The notes: a model not told the origin generated them from the sequence alone. A DNA stretch of 64,000 bases from Propionibacteriaceae bacterium (GCA_030532575.1 JAUNKV010000002.1:91443-155442), one strand, 5' to 3'; counted from the stretch's first letter, positions 30,747-40,645 are shown. Numbers and translations: made by a program.

Positions 30747-30752
30747 CAGAAT
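30747..30752 (+). promoter_or_regulatory. -10 box for the glyoxalase-like gene
   Basis: CAGAAT, 6 bases before ATG 30759. The same hexamer and spacing occur before mfd. Confidence 0.4.
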
Positions 30753-30758
30753 GAGGTC

Positions 30759-31397
30759 ATGCACGTCGACCACATGATCTTCGCCAGCGGCCCCGATGGC
30801 ATCAGAGCTGATGCGATGCGCCTCGCGGACCTTCTGGGGGCCGACTTCAAGGATGGCGGCTTCCATCCGAGCTTCGGCACCCGGAACCACATCATCCCCT
30901 TGGCGGATGCCCGATACATCGAGGTGGTGGAGGTGCTCGACCACCCGGCTGCCGACAAGGCGCCTTTCGGGCGTGCGGTGCGGACCCGCTCGGAGATGGG
31001 GGGCGGTTGGCTGGGCTGGGTGGTCAGTGTCGATGACATCACCGAGTACGAGGACCGGTTGGAACGGCCGTCGGTGCCGGGGTCGCGGCAGTTCCCCGAT
31101 GGCCGGAAGCTGCAGTGGCGGCAGCTCGGCATCCAGGGGTTGATCGCGGACCCGCAGCTGCCGTACTTCGTGCAGTGGGTCTCGGAGGAGCTGCTGCGGC
31201 CGAGTGCCCTCACCTCCGAGGTGGCGTTGTCCTCGATGCGTATCTCCGGCTCGGCGGATCGGCTCTCGGACTGGCTCGGGGTGCCGGTGGAGCGGGACCT
31301 CGACGGTGTGTCACTGGATCTGGTGGCCCCGAACGGGCAGCCGGGGGTGATCGAGGTGACCTTCACCTCGCCGAGCCGGGGCACCGTCGTCATCTGA
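30759..31397 (+). CDS. Glyoxalase-like (VOC-fold) protein
   Basis: 212-aa cytoplasmic protein of the glyoxalase-like domain group (VOC fold). It begins HVDHMIFASGPDG, with an N-terminal His for metal binding, then FHPSFGTRNHIIPL and a VEVLDHP strand, and repeats the beta-alpha-beta modules toward the C-terminus. Proteins of this group include hydrolases and dioxygenases; none is identified here. It is followed, after 42 bases with a promoter-like motif, by radA. Divergent from the TIM-barrel gene. Confidence 0.75.
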   Translation: MHVDHMIFASGPDGIRADAMRLADLLGADFKDGGFHPSFGTRNHIIPLADARYIEVVEVLDHPAADKAPFGRAVRTRSEMGGGWLGWVVSVDDITEYEDRLERPSVPGSRQFPDGRKLQWRQLGIQGLIADPQLPYFVQWVSEELLRPSALTSEVALSSMRISGSADRLSDWLGVPVERDLDGVSLDLVAPNGQPGVIEVTFTSPSRGTVVI

Positions 31398-31406
31398 TCC
31401 TCACAG

Positions 31407-31432
31407 TTTTTGTCAGTCCGCTGCCATACAGT
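31407..31432 (+). promoter_or_regulatory. Promoter-like motif before radA
   Basis: TTTTTGTCA (31407-31415), 11 bases, TACAGT (31427-31432), then 7 bases to ATG 31440. Same geometry as before cydD and the PSP1 gene; leaderless. Confidence 0.5.
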
Positions 31433-31439
31433 TCTCGGC

Positions 31440-32813
31440 ATGGCGAAACAGGACTCCTTCCACTGCACCGAGTGCGGCTGGACCACGCCCCGGTGGGTGG
31501 GGCGGTGTGGTGAGTGTCAGGCGTGGGGCAGCGTCGTGGAGCGCGGCCAGGCGAAGCTCTCGAAGGTGGCGGCTGCCACGCCGGTGAGGTCCGCCCAGCG
31601 CATCTCCGAGGTGCCGACGGAGGACGCCAGGCGCAAACCGACCGGCATCGCGGAGCTGGATCGGGTGTTGGGTGATGGTCTGGTGCCCGGGGCCGTCGTG
31701 CTGCTGGCTGGGGAGCCGGGGGTGGGCAAGTCGACGCTGCTCATCGATGTGGCCGCGAAGTGGGCAGGCACCGGGGAGAGCACCTTGTACGTCTCCGGGG
31801 AGGAGTCGGCCTCGCAGGTGAAGCTGCGAGCGGCCCGCACGGGGGCGTTGCACGAGGACCTGTTCCTGGCCAGTGAGAATGATCTGGCGACGGTGTTGGG
31901 ACATGTGGAGGAGGTCTCGCCGTCGTTGTTGATCGTGGATTCGGTGCAGACCATCTCCGCAACGGGCACCGAGGGCACCCCGGGAGGTCCGGCGCAGGTG
32001 CGGGAGGTGGCGGCAGCTCTGGCGAGGGTGGCGAAGAATCGGAACATGGCGGTGTTGATCGTCGGTCATGTGACGAAGGATGGGGCCATCGCGGGGCCGC
32101 GGACGATGGAGCATCTGGTGGATGTGGTGCTCACCTTCGAGGGGGACAGGCATTCGGGGTTTCGGATGGTGCGGGCCACGAAGAATCGTTACGGCCCGGC
32201 CGATGAGGTGGGCTGTTTCGAGATGTCGGAGACCGGGATCGTGGAGGTGCCGGACCCGTCGGGGTTGTTCACCACCGCGCACACCGATCCGGTGCCGGGT
32301 ACCTGTGTCACGGTGACGTTGCAGGGTCGTCGTCCCTTGTTGGCGGAGGTTCAGGCGTTGGTGGCGCCATCGCCGGGGAATTCTCCGAAACGGGCCACGC
32401 ACGGGCTGGACTCCTCGCGGATCGCGATGGTGTTGGCGGTGCTGGAGCGCAAGGCCCGGCTGCCGTTGTCACAGTTCGACGTGTACACCTCCACCGTCGG
32501 CGGGGCGAAGGTGACGGACCCGTCGGTGGATCTTGCGGTGGCGGTGGCGGTGGCCTCGGCGGCGCTGGATCGGCAGCACCCGAAGCGGATTCTGGCGCTG
32601 GGCGAGGTGGGCCTGGCGGGTGATCTGCGGCGGGTGCCGGGCACGGAGCGTCGTCTGGCGGAGGCGGCCCGCCTGGGTTTTGAGCTGGCCCTGGTGCCGC
32701 AGGGTTCCCGGGACGTGACGGTGAAGGTCCCGAGGCTGGCGGGCCTGAAGGTGGTGGAGGTCGATTCCCTGGCCCAGGCCCTGGCCACCCTGGGCTTGAG
32801 CGGGTCACGCTGA
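31440..32813 (+). CDS. radA: DNA repair protein RadA
   Basis: RadA (457 aa) is a RecA-related branch migration helicase that acts in recombinational repair. The N-terminal zinc finger is CTECGW plus CGEC (about residues 9-27), the RecA-like ATPase has Walker A GEPGVGKST and the RadA-specific KNRYG motif, and the C-terminal part is a Lon-protease-like domain without the protease serine. ATG 31440 is preferred over an in-frame start at 31410 because it lies 7 bases after TACAGT. It precedes disA, the common actinobacterial order, here with a 415-base gap full of repeats. Confidence 0.92.
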   Translation: MAKQDSFHCTECGWTTPRWVGRCGECQAWGSVVERGQAKLSKVAAATPVRSAQRISEVPTEDARRKPTGIAELDRVLGDGLVPGAVVLLAGEPGVGKSTLLIDVAAKWAGTGESTLYVSGEESASQVKLRAARTGALHEDLFLASENDLATVLGHVEEVSPSLLIVDSVQTISATGTEGTPGGPAQVREVAAALARVAKNRNMAVLIVGHVTKDGAIAGPRTMEHLVDVVLTFEGDRHSGFRMVRATKNRYGPADEVGCFEMSETGIVEVPDPSGLFTTAHTDPVPGTCVTVTLQGRRPLLAEVQALVAPSPGNSPKRATHGLDSSRIAMVLAVLERKARLPLSQFDVYTSTVGGAKVTDPSVDLAVAVAVASAALDRQHPKRILALGEVGLAGDLRRVPGTERRLAEAARLGFELALVPQGSRDVTVKVPRLAGLKVVEVDSLAQALATLGLSGSR

Positions 32814-32997
32814 CCCGTTCCCGCTGGTCGGGTCGAGGCTGTTCTCCGCTGGCCGAACCAGGAGTCTTTCTCCACTGGTCGAGCCAGTTCCCCATCCCCG
32901 CTGGTCGAGCCGGGAATCCCGATGCGCCAGCGAGGGAATCCCGTGTCGAGACCCCGCAACCCTCCGCAGGGACCCGACCCCCGCTCACCCTCTTCAA

Positions 32998-33070
32998 GCA
33001 CGAACCGCCGACAACCAACGGTTCGCCGTCGCCAGACAACGCGCCAACGACTTTCACCAGCGATTCGTGC
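32998..33070 (+). repeat. 73-bp element, single copy
   Basis: Ends GCACGAACCGC (32998-33008) and GCGATTCGTGC (33060-33070), interior with CGCCGTCGCC and ACGCGCCAACG. Same orientation as all other copies. It lies between radA and disA, both rightward. Confidence 0.85.
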
Positions 33071-33122
33071 CCACCCCCACACCGGATGCCAGGGGTCTCG
33101 ACTGTCGGGCGCAGGGCGCCCT

Positions 33123-33158
33123 CGGCTCGACCAGCGGGGGTATCCGCTGGTCGAGCCG
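33123..33158 (+). terminator. Perfect stem-loop between radA and disA
   Basis: 15-bp perfect stem (33123-33137 with 33144-33158) made from an inverted pair of CGCTGGTCGAGCC repeats, loop 6 bases. It could terminate the radA transcript or act as an RNA stabiliser. No T run. Confidence 0.4.
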
Positions 33159-33228
33159 GGAGTCTGAAGGCCCGCAGGCCCTTCCTTGGTGCACCCTCTA
33201 AGATTTGAGGCATCGGAAGGAGGACGGC

Positions 33229-34290
33229 GTGAAGTGGGAGCGGCTGCGCCAGTACCAGCGGCACCTGGCACCGGGGACCCCTCTGCGGGCGGGCCTCGAC
33301 CGAATCCTGCACGGCCGCACCGGGGCGCTGATCGTACTCGGCAACAACACCAAGGTGCAGCAGGTCTCCACCGGCGGTTTCCAGCTGGGCGTGGAATTCA
33401 CCCCCCAAGCTCTGAGGGAACTGGCGAAGATGGACGGCGCCATCATCCTCTCGAACGACCTCAGCCAGATCGTCGCCGCCGGGGTTCACCTCGTACCCGC
33501 CGGTGAACTGCCCACCGCCGAGACCGGCACGCGGCACCGCTCCGCCGACCGCACCGCCCAGGCCGCCGGGGTCCCCGTCGTCACCGTCTCCGCCTCGATG
33601 TCCACCATCTCCTTGTTCCTCGACGGCCACCGCCACGTGCTGGAATCCTCCAGCCAGATGATCAGCCGCGCCAACCAGACCCTGGCGACGCTCTCCCGAT
33701 TCGTCACCCGGTTGGACGACGTGCTCCACCAGTTCAACGCCCTCGAGGTCGGCGCCCAGGTCACCATCCGCGACCTGGTGCAGGTCGCGCAACGGCTGGA
33801 GATGACCAAGCGGCTCTCCAGCGAAACCCAGTTCCTCATCGACATCCTCGGCGTCGAGGGTCGCCTGGTCTCCCTCCAGCACGCCGAGCTGGTCACCGAG
33901 TTCACCGGGCTGCCCGCCCAGCTGGCCGAGGACTACGCCCACAACCTCGACGACCCGGGCAAGTTCACCTTCGACCCCCTGGCCAACTTCTCCACCGAGG
34001 AGCTGCTCAGCACCCAGCTCGTCGCCGAGCACATGGGCTTCGGCAGCAACGCCTACCTGGAGGCCCCGCTGACCACCCGCGGCTCCCGTCTCCTCGGCTC
34101 CGTCGGCCGCCTCCCAGCCGGGATCGTCGTGAAGCTGGTCAACCAGTTCTCCCTGCAGGAACTCTTCGGGGCCTCCGTCTCCGAGCTGCTCCTGATCGAC
34201 GGTATCGGCTCGGCCAGGGCCCGCCAGATCCGCGACGCCCTGGCCCGTATCACCGAGACCGCCTTCAGTCGGCCCGGAATCCGAACCTGA
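33229..34290 (+). CDS. disA: Diadenylate cyclase DisA
   Basis: DisA (353 aa) makes cyclic di-AMP from two ATP and scans DNA for branched structures. The N-terminal DAC domain has MDGAIIL (about 68-74) and GTRHRSADRTA (about 100-110), the two active-site motifs; a helical linker and a C-terminal helix-hairpin-helix DNA-binding part (SELLLIDGIGSARARQIRD) follow. GTG 33229 is chosen for its strong site GGAAGGAGG (33215-33223), 5 bases before it. A -10-like TAAGAT lies at 33199-33204. It stands after radA as in other Actinobacteria. Confidence 0.93.
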   Translation: MKWERLRQYQRHLAPGTPLRAGLDRILHGRTGALIVLGNNTKVQQVSTGGFQLGVEFTPQALRELAKMDGAIILSNDLSQIVAAGVHLVPAGELPTAETGTRHRSADRTAQAAGVPVVTVSASMSTISLFLDGHRHVLESSSQMISRANQTLATLSRFVTRLDDVLHQFNALEVGAQVTIRDLVQVAQRLEMTKRLSSETQFLIDILGVEGRLVSLQHAELVTEFTGLPAQLAEDYAHNLDDPGKFTFDPLANFSTEELLSTQLVAEHMGFGSNAYLEAPLTTRGSRLLGSVGRLPAGIVVKLVNQFSLQELFGASVSELLLIDGIGSARARQIRDALARITETAFSRPGIRT

Positions 34291-34366
34291 GCAACCTTGG
34301 CGTGGTGTATCCAAAGGCCGCTACGGTGGATGCGCACATGTGCTGACCTGGAGGAGGGTTGAGGCA

Positions 34367-35107
34367 ATGGACAAGCAGGCCGTCGCGGCTCGCACACTGG
34401 AACTGACGAAGTCATACCCCGTCGGTCCCGGCCGTGTCATTGCGGTCAGGGACGTCACCATGCAGATTCGCAAGGGCCAACTCACGGCCCTGTTCGGCCC
34501 GTCCGGCTCCGGCAAGACCCCCCTGGTCAACTGCTTGGCCGGGCTGGAGTCCGCCACCGCCGGGGCCGCCTGGATCGGCGAACACAAGGTGACCGAGATG
34601 CAGGAGCAGCAGCTGACGAAACTGCGTCGCAACACCGTCGGCGTCGCCTTCCGTTTCCCCACCCTGGTACCCACCCTGTCGGTCCAGGAGAACCTCAACC
34701 TGCCGATGTCCATCGCGGGGCGACGCCCTGACGACGACTGGTTCGCGGCCCTGGTCAAGGCCGCCGAGCTGGAGAACCTCCTCGATTCTCCCGCCGGTGA
34801 ACTTCCCGCTTCCCTCCAGCAGCGCGTCTCCGTGACCCGTGCCCTCCTTCCCCGACCGGAGTTGGTGGTTGCCGACGAGCCGACCGGCAACCTGGCCAAC
34901 GAACCCAGTCAGGCCCTGCTCGACTTCATCCGACGCTGCGTCAACGACTTCCACGTGACCATCCTGTTGGCCACCCACGACCCTGCCATCGCGGCCCGCG
35001 CGGACCGGGTGCTCGTGATGTTCGACGGCCAGCTGGTCAGCGACATCAGCCGTCCCTCCGCGATGGGGCTGGCCCAACGTCTGGCAGAGCTGCGCAGGAG
35101 CCGCTGA
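34367..35107 (+). CDS. Degenerate ABC ATPase, MacB/LolD-like
   Basis: 246-aa protein clearly built as an ABC ATPase for an FtsX-type permease, but with key residues lost. Walker A GPSGSGKT (44-51), Walker B LVVADEP (D170, E171) and H-loop ATHDP (H204) remain. The Q-loop Gln is replaced by Arg96 (VAFRFPT), the LSGGQ signature is LPASL (146-150), and the D-loop Asp is Ala177. It may bind ATP but hydrolyse it poorly or act asymmetrically. ATG 34367 has GGAGGAGGG 8 bases upstream. Its TGA overlaps the ATG of the permease by one base. Confidence 0.8.
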   Translation: MDKQAVAARTLELTKSYPVGPGRVIAVRDVTMQIRKGQLTALFGPSGSGKTPLVNCLAGLESATAGAAWIGEHKVTEMQEQQLTKLRRNTVGVAFRFPTLVPTLSVQENLNLPMSIAGRRPDDDWFAALVKAAELENLLDSPAGELPASLQQRVSVTRALLPRPELVVADEPTGNLANEPSQALLDFIRRCVNDFHVTILLATHDPAIAARADRVLVMFDGQLVSDISRPSAMGLAQRLAELRRSR

Positions 35108-37638
35108 TGAGGGAGCTCAGCTGGCACTCGTTCCCCGGGCGGTTGGGCCGGGCAGCTCTGCTGGCCACGGTCGTCGCCGTGCTGACCACCCTTCTCGGGC
35201 TCACCCTGTCGCTGTCACGCACCGTCTCCGTCACCGCCGATGCCCTCGCCACGCAGGGCAGCTCCGAACTGATGCTGCAACCCACCGCATGGTTGAAGGA
35301 CGAGGGCGATTCCGCCCTGCCCAATGTGCTGCTGACCCAGACGATGGTGGACGAGATCGCCCAGCTCGACGGTGTGGAGTCCAGCACCCCGCTCATCCTC
35401 GGCCGGGGCATCCAGGTGATGAGCGACGACGGTGCCGTCCACTCCTCGGCCATCGCCCCCACCACCAGCGGCCTCCACGACGTATCGGAACACAGCACCA
35501 TCGAACTCACCGCCGGGCGCGCCCCGACCCAACCGGGCGAGGTGACGGTCGATGAGCGGACCCTCAAGGCCAGCGGACACGCCCTCGACGAGGAGATCCA
35601 GCTGGTGCACGACTCCGCCTCGGCCATCTTCTCGGCGCGGGTCGTCGGTGTCGTCAAGGTCAAGGGCCGGGACCTCGGCTCCGCGTCCTTCGTCTTCTTC
35701 GGCCTGGAGCAGGCCCGGCAGCTGTTCGTCGCGGGCAAGGAGGAGTGGAACGCGGTGGCGGTGCAGCTCGCCGACGGCGCGGATCGGGCCGCCGTGGCGG
35801 AGCAGATTCAGTCAATCGTGCCTTTCGGTTACTCCGCCGAGACGCCGTCGTCCATCGATCGCGCCACCCGCTTCTGGCTGCATCCCACCCTGACCACCGC
35901 GCAGGCAACCTTCACCGGGGCCGCGATCTTCCTGGCCGTGGTGACGGTGATGTTGACGAGTACCACCTTCGGGCGGCTGGCCCGGCAGCAGCGACAGGTG
36001 ATGGCTCAGGTGCGGGCTCTCGGCGCGAACCGTCGCCAGACCTGGGGCATCGTGATGACCGAGGCCCTGGCGGTTTCCGGGGCCGGGGCGGTCGTCGGCG
36101 TGGTGTTGGCGCTGCTGCTCCAGGGCTGGGCGCACGGCACGGCCCTGGCCACCGGTTTGGACATCGGTCCGCTGGTCGGGCTGGACATCCTGGGGATTTT
36201 GTTCACCATCCTGGTCGCGGTGCTGTGCACCCTGGTCGGCGCCCACCCGCACGCGATGGCGGCCTCCCGCGCCTATCCGGTGACGGCCCGGGTCTCGGGC
36301 CAGCCGCCACGACTGTGGGGGGATGAGGCCTGGACCGGGCTGGGGCTGATGGCGGTGGGTTTCCTGCTGCTCATCATGCTGCAGCTGGACCCGGCCCTGC
36401 CGTTGCCCATCGCGTGGGCACTGTTCGGGGCCATCGCGTTGACCGGTGGTGCCGTGATCGCCTCCGCACTGCTGTGCCAGCCGGTGATGCGTTGGTTGGG
36501 TGATCTGCTGAGCAAACCGTTCGGTGGGTTGGCGAAGGTGGCGACGAGCCAGGCCACCGGGCATCCACGACGGCTCTCCCTGGGAGTGTCGGCGATGCTG
36601 GTCGGGACGGTGCTGCTGACCGCCCCGACGGTGCTGGCCAGTTCCGGGGAACGTACCGCCGCCGAGCGGGTGCCGCAGAGTTTCGTCGCCAAGCAGTTGA
36701 TCCGCAGCGAGCGTGGCCACCACTTCAGCCCGGAGATCGCAGCCCAGGTCACCGAGCTGGCGGGGGTCAGCGATGTGGCCACCGTCGGGGTCTACGACGT
36801 GGAGACCAACCGTGGTCCGGTACGGCTCGCAGCCGCGGTTCCGGGAAATTTCGAGGCGATCTTCGCCACGAAACTGCTCGACGGCCGGGTACCGGAGCGC
36901 CCCAACGAGGTGATGGTCTCGCGCAGCTACGCCGAGTCGGCGGGGCTGAAGTTGTCGGGGCTGTTCAGCTACAAGGTGAACCGGAAGCCCACGGCGTTGC
37001 GCATCGTCGGTATCTTCGATGTGGCCGGTGATGTGAACCCAGCGGAGGCCGTCACCACCCGCGAGGCGATTGCCGAGCGCAGCCTTGAGCCGTGGGACAC
37101 CTGGGTGGCCTTCCAGGCCTCCGGCACCTCGCCGGAGGATGCGGCGCGGCTGGTGCAGCCAGCGCTCGAGGCCAACCCGTTGATGGAGGTCACCACCCCG
37201 AAGCAGCTCGCGGAGGAGCGGGCCGAGAACATCAAGGGCGGGGTCGCGGCCTTCCAGGAGGCGGGACGGTTCGCTTTCCTCGGTGGCATGTTCGCCATCG
37301 CATTGCTGTTGACGTTGAGTGTCATGGATCGGGAACGTGAGTACGGTTCACTGCGACTCATCGGGGCCGACGGGAAGCAGCTCGGCGCAATGCTCCTGGC
37401 CGAGGGCGCGGTGGTGTCGGTGCTCGGTGTGGGTCTGGGAACCATCATCGGGGTGCTGAGCGGCTGGGGGGTGCGTCACGTGCTGTTGAACAGCGGCTAC
37501 TCGCTGCTGTCCATTCCGTGGTTCGGTTTCCTGCTGTTCCTGCTGCTGGCGGTGCCGCTGGGCGTCATCGCGGCGCTCCCGGCCGCCTATCTGGCCTCCC
37601 GCACCGAGGTCAACGACAGCACCCCGGTACACTCCTGA
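35107..37638 (+). CDS. ABC transporter permease, FtsX-type
   Basis: 843-aa membrane protein with the double FtsX layout: N-terminal membrane segment (ALLATVVAVLTTLLGLTLSLS), a long extracellular part of about 210 residues, four membrane segments in the middle including TFTGAAIFLAVVTVMLTSTTF and the amphipathic FGRLARQQRQVMAQVRALG, a second extracellular part (about 490-700) and three C-terminal membrane segments with MDREREYGSLRLIG, a typical FtsX coupling helix. It is coupled to the degenerate ATPase (TGATG). The substrate is unknown. The pair is inserted between disA and clpC. Confidence 0.82.
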   Translation: MRELSWHSFPGRLGRAALLATVVAVLTTLLGLTLSLSRTVSVTADALATQGSSELMLQPTAWLKDEGDSALPNVLLTQTMVDEIAQLDGVESSTPLILGRGIQVMSDDGAVHSSAIAPTTSGLHDVSEHSTIELTAGRAPTQPGEVTVDERTLKASGHALDEEIQLVHDSASAIFSARVVGVVKVKGRDLGSASFVFFGLEQARQLFVAGKEEWNAVAVQLADGADRAAVAEQIQSIVPFGYSAETPSSIDRATRFWLHPTLTTAQATFTGAAIFLAVVTVMLTSTTFGRLARQQRQVMAQVRALGANRRQTWGIVMTEALAVSGAGAVVGVVLALLLQGWAHGTALATGLDIGPLVGLDILGILFTILVAVLCTLVGAHPHAMAASRAYPVTARVSGQPPRLWGDEAWTGLGLMAVGFLLLIMLQLDPALPLPIAWALFGAIALTGGAVIASALLCQPVMRWLGDLLSKPFGGLAKVATSQATGHPRRLSLGVSAMLVGTVLLTAPTVLASSGERTAAERVPQSFVAKQLIRSERGHHFSPEIAAQVTELAGVSDVATVGVYDVETNRGPVRLAAAVPGNFEAIFATKLLDGRVPERPNEVMVSRSYAESAGLKLSGLFSYKVNRKPTALRIVGIFDVAGDVNPAEAVTTREAIAERSLEPWDTWVAFQASGTSPEDAARLVQPALEANPLMEVTTPKQLAEERAENIKGGVAAFQEAGRFAFLGGMFAIALLLTLSVMDREREYGSLRLIGADGKQLGAMLLAEGAVVSVLGVGLGTIIGVLSGWGVRHVLLNSGYSLLSIPWFGFLLFLLLAVPLGVIAALPAAYLASRTEVNDSTPVHS

Positions 37639-37761
37639 CCCCTACCCCTGAGCCCTGGCCCCTGCGCTCGAGTCCCAGCACCGGGCGGCCAGTGGTCAGT
37701 GGTCAGCGGTCAATGACTTCAAACCGTCGCTTTCCGGACGTTTCACGACCAGCCCTACCCG

Positions 37762-38034
37762 GCACGAATCGCTGACGAAAAACGCTGCGACGTCGCATGA
37801 CGACGCGCCAGCGCTTTTCACCGGCGATTCGTGCCCGCCCCCGTCTCCCCACCCACCCCGGGCAGGAATCGCCGAAGACCGACGACTCACCGTCACATAT
37901 CGACGCGCCAACGACTTTCACCAGCGATTCGTGCCCGCCCCCGTCTCCCCACCCACCCCGGGCAGGAATCGCCGAAGACCGACGACTCACCGTCACATGA
38001 CGACGCGCCAACGACTTTCACCAGCGATTCGTGC
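37762..38034 (+). repeat. Array of three 73-bp elements, period 100 bp
   Basis: Units at 37762-37834, 37862-37934 and 37962-38034, separated by identical 27-base spacers (37835-37861 and 37935-37961, CG-rich with CCGTCTCCCCACCC). Units 2 and 3 differ at only two positions, so the duplication is recent; unit 1 is more different. Left ends are GCACGAATCGC, GCAGGAATCGC and GCAGGAATCGC; right ends all GCGATTCGTGC. It lies between converging genes (FtsX-type permease and clpC). The remaining bases 37639-37761 hold no evident feature. Confidence 0.9.
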
Positions 38035-38096
38035 TCAAGGGGCGCGGGGCAGGAGCGCGGGGCGGGGACACCGGACTGGACGAGCAGGTGAAACAG

Positions 38097-38131
38097 AACT
38101 GGGCGGGCACCGATTCGGTGCCCGCCCAGTT
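38097..38131 (-). terminator. clpC terminator
   Basis: Perfect 15-bp stem (38097-38111 with 38117-38131), loop 5 bases, 16 bases downstream of the clpC stop on the minus strand. It can also serve the converging permease mRNA. Confidence 0.7.
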
Positions 38132-38146
38132 TCGTCGAGGTCCGGG

Positions 38147-40645
38147 TCAGCCCTCCGCGTGCTCCGGGGCGGGCGAGGCCGGGGCAGGTGCCTTGGCGAC
38201 TCCGGTGAAGCGGAATGGCAGGTCGGAGCCCTCCTCGGCTACGTCCACCTGGACGATCTGACCGGCGGACAGCTCCCCGAAGAGGATCTTCTCCGCCAGC
38301 ACGTCCTCGATGTCACGCTGCAGGGCACGACGCAGCGGACGTGCTCCCAGCACCGGGTCGAAACCGCGACGGGCGATCAGGGTCTTCGCGGCCGGGGTCA
38401 GCTCGATACCCATGTCCTTGTCCGCAAGACGGGTCTCGATCTGCGCCACCATGAGGTCCACGATCCGTTCGATGTCGGCCTGGGTGAGCTGATGGAACAC
38501 CACCACCTCATCCACTCGGTTGAGGAATTCGGGCCGGAAGTGCTGCTTCAGCTCATCCGAGACCTTGGCCTTCATCTTCTCGTAACTGCTGGCCTCATCC
38601 CCGGCCCGCGAGAACCCGAGGTTGACCCCCTTGCTGATGTCCCGGGAACCCAGGTTGGTGGTCATCACGATGACGGTGTTCTTGAAGTCCACCACGCGAC
38701 CCTGGGCGTCGGTGAGACGGCCCTCGTCGAGAATCTGCAGCAGCGAGTTGAAGATGTCGGGGTGAGCCTTCTCGATCTCGTCGAAGAGCACGACGGAGAA
38801 AGGCTTGCGCCGCACCTTCTCCGTGAGCTGGCCACCCTCCTCGTAACCGACGTAGCCTGGCGGGGAACCAAACATTCGCGACGCGGTGTGCTTCTCCGAG
38901 TACTCCGACATGTCGAGCGTGATGAGGGCGTCCTCGTCACCGAACAGGAATTCAGTGAGCGCCTTGGTCAGCTCGGTCTTTCCGACACCGGAAGGACCGG
39001 CGAAGATGAATGAGCCGCTGGGACGCTTCGGGTCCTTCAGCCCGGCACGGGTACGACGGATGGAGCGCGCCAGAGCCTTGACCGCGTCCTCCTGCCCGAT
39101 GTAGCGCTTGCCCAACTCCTCCTCCATGCGGAGCAGCCGAGCGGATTCCTCCTCGGTGAGCTTGAACACCGGAATTCCGGTGGAGCCGGAGAGCACCACC
39201 GCGATCTCCTCCTCGCCGACGACGGCGGGAATGTCGGAGTCGCCCTGCTTCCAGGCCTCCTCCTGCTCGGCACGCTGCGCCTGGATGCGGGTCACGTCGT
39301 CGCGCAGCCGGGCTGCGGTCTCGAAGTCCTGCGCATCGATGGCAGCGTCCTTCTCCATCTTCAACTTCGCGATCTGCTCGTCGAACTCGCGCAGGTCCGG
39401 CGGCGCCGTCATCCGCTGGATGCGCAGCCTGGCTCCCGCCTCGTCGATCAGGTCGATGGCCTTGTCGGGCAGGAATCGGTCCTGGATGTAGCGGTCAGCC
39501 ATCGTCGCGGCGGCGGCCAGGGCCTCGTCGGTGATGGTGATGCGATGGTGCGCCTCGTAGCGGTCGCGCAGCCCCTTGAGGATGTCGATGGTGAGCGCCA
39601 CCGACGGCTCATCGACCTGGATCGGCTGGAAGCGCCGCTCCAGCGCCGCATCCTTCTCGATGTGCTTGCGGTACTCGTCCAGTGTGGTCGCGCCGATGGT
39701 CTGCAGCTCGCCGCGGGCCAGCATCGGCTTGAGGATGCTGGCGGCGTCAATCGCGCCCTCGGCGGCCCCGGCCCCGACGAGGGTGTGGATCTCGTCGATG
39801 AACAGCATGATGTCGCCGCGGGTCTTGATCTCCTTGAGCACCTTCTTCAGACGTTCCTCGAAGTCACCCCGGTAGCGTGACCCCGCCACCAGCGCACCGA
39901 GGTCCAGGGTGTAGATCTGCTTGTCACGCAGCGTCTCAGGGACATCGCCGCGCACGATGGCCTGGGACAGCCCCTCGACGACGGCGGTCTTGCCGACGCC
40001 GGGTTCGCCGATCAGCACCGGGTTGTTCTTGGTGCGGCGGCTGAGCACGGTCATGACCCGCTCGATCTCCTTGACCCGGCCGATGACCGGGTCGAGGCGG
40101 TTCTCGCGGGCGGCCTGGGTGAGGTTGCGGCCGAACTGGTCCAGCACCTGGGAGCTGGACTTCTCCGGCCCGGCCTCCGGGGCCCCGGCCATCGAGGCCT
40201 CCTTGCCCTGGTACCCGGCCAGCAGCTGGATGACGGTCGAGCGCACCCGGTTGAGGTCCGCGCCGAGCTTGAGCAGCGACTGCGCCGCCACTCCCTCACC
40301 CTCGCGAATCAGGCCCAGCAGGATGTGCTCGGTGCCGATGTAGTTGTGGTTCATCTGCAGGGCTTCACGCAGCGACAGCTCCAGCACCCGCTTCGCCCTG
40401 GGGGAGAACGGGATGTGGCCGGTGGGCACCTGCTGGCCCTGGCCCATGATCTCGACGACCTGCTGCCGGACGGCCTCCAGCGAGATGCCCAGCGATTCGA
40501 GCGCCTTCGCTGCCACGCCCTCACCCTCGTGGATCAGGCCCAGCAGCAGGTGCTCGGTGCCGATGTAGTTGTGGTTGAGCAGCTTCGCCTCGTCCTGAGC
40601 CAGGACGATGACGCGCCGTGCGCGGTCGGTGAACCGTTCAAACAT
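38147..40645 (-). CDS. clpC: AAA+ chaperone ClpC
   Basis: ClpC (832 aa) unfolds proteins and feeds them to the ClpP protease. Two N-terminal Clp repeats ([17 protein letters not shown] and the HNYIGTEH pair), first AAA+ domain with Walker [15 protein letters not shown], a UVR-type middle domain ([18 protein letters not shown]), and the second AAA+ domain with [14 protein letters not shown] are all present. ATG 40645 has AGGAGGGA 6 bases upstream. In Actinobacteria clpC and lsr2 are usually neighbours; here a secreted HAF-repeat gene lies between them. A terminator follows clpC. Confidence 0.95.
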   Translation of the reverse strand: MFERFTDRARRVIVLAQDEAKLLNHNYIGTEHLLLGLIHEGEGVAAKALESLGISLEAVRQQVVEIMGQGQQVPTGHIPFSPRAKRVLELSLREALQMNHNYIGTEHILLGLIREGEGVAAQSLLKLGADLNRVRSTVIQLLAGYQGKEASMAGAPEAGPEKSSSQVLDQFGRNLTQAARENRLDPVIGRVKEIERVMTVLSRRTKNNPVLIGEPGVGKTAVVEGLSQAIVRGDVPETLRDKQIYTLDLGALVAGSRYRGDFEERLKKVLKEIKTRGDIMLFIDEIHTLVGAGAAEGAIDAASILKPMLARGELQTIGATTLDEYRKHIEKDAALERRFQPIQVDEPSVALTIDILKGLRDRYEAHHRITITDEALAAAATMADRYIQDRFLPDKAIDLIDEAGARLRIQRMTAPPDLREFDEQIAKLKMEKDAAIDAQDFETAARLRDDVTRIQAQRAEQEEAWKQGDSDIPAVVGEEEIAVVLSGSTGIPVFKLTEEESARLLRMEEELGKRYIGQEDAVKALARSIRRTRAGLKDPKRPSGSFIFAGPSGVGKTELTKALTEFLFGDEDALITLDMSEYSEKHTASRMFGSPPGYVGYEEGGQLTEKVRRKPFSVVLFDEIEKAHPDIFNSLLQILDEGRLTDAQGRVVDFKNTVIVMTTNLGSRDISKGVNLGFSRAGDEASSYEKMKAKVSDELKQHFRPEFLNRVDEVVVFHQLTQADIERIVDLMVAQIETRLADKDMGIELTPAAKTLIARRGFDPVLGARPLRRALQRDIEDVLAEKILFGELSAGQIVQVDVAEEGSDLPFRFTGVAKAPAPASPAPEHAEG

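Larger units (their letters stand above)
32814..33190 (+). repeat. Intergenic cluster of CGCTGGTCGAGCC-type repeats
   Basis: Five forward copies or near copies of CGCTGGTCGAGCC(A/G)G start near 32822, 32848, 32873, 32899 and 33144, and one inverted copy lies at 33125-33136. They surround the 73-bp element. This short repeat also appears in part near 3578. No gene is seen in this 415-base stretch before disA. Confidence 0.65.

Noticed and set aside
37762..38034. A second CRISPR-like pattern
   Set aside because: The two spacers are identical, which rules out acquired spacers.
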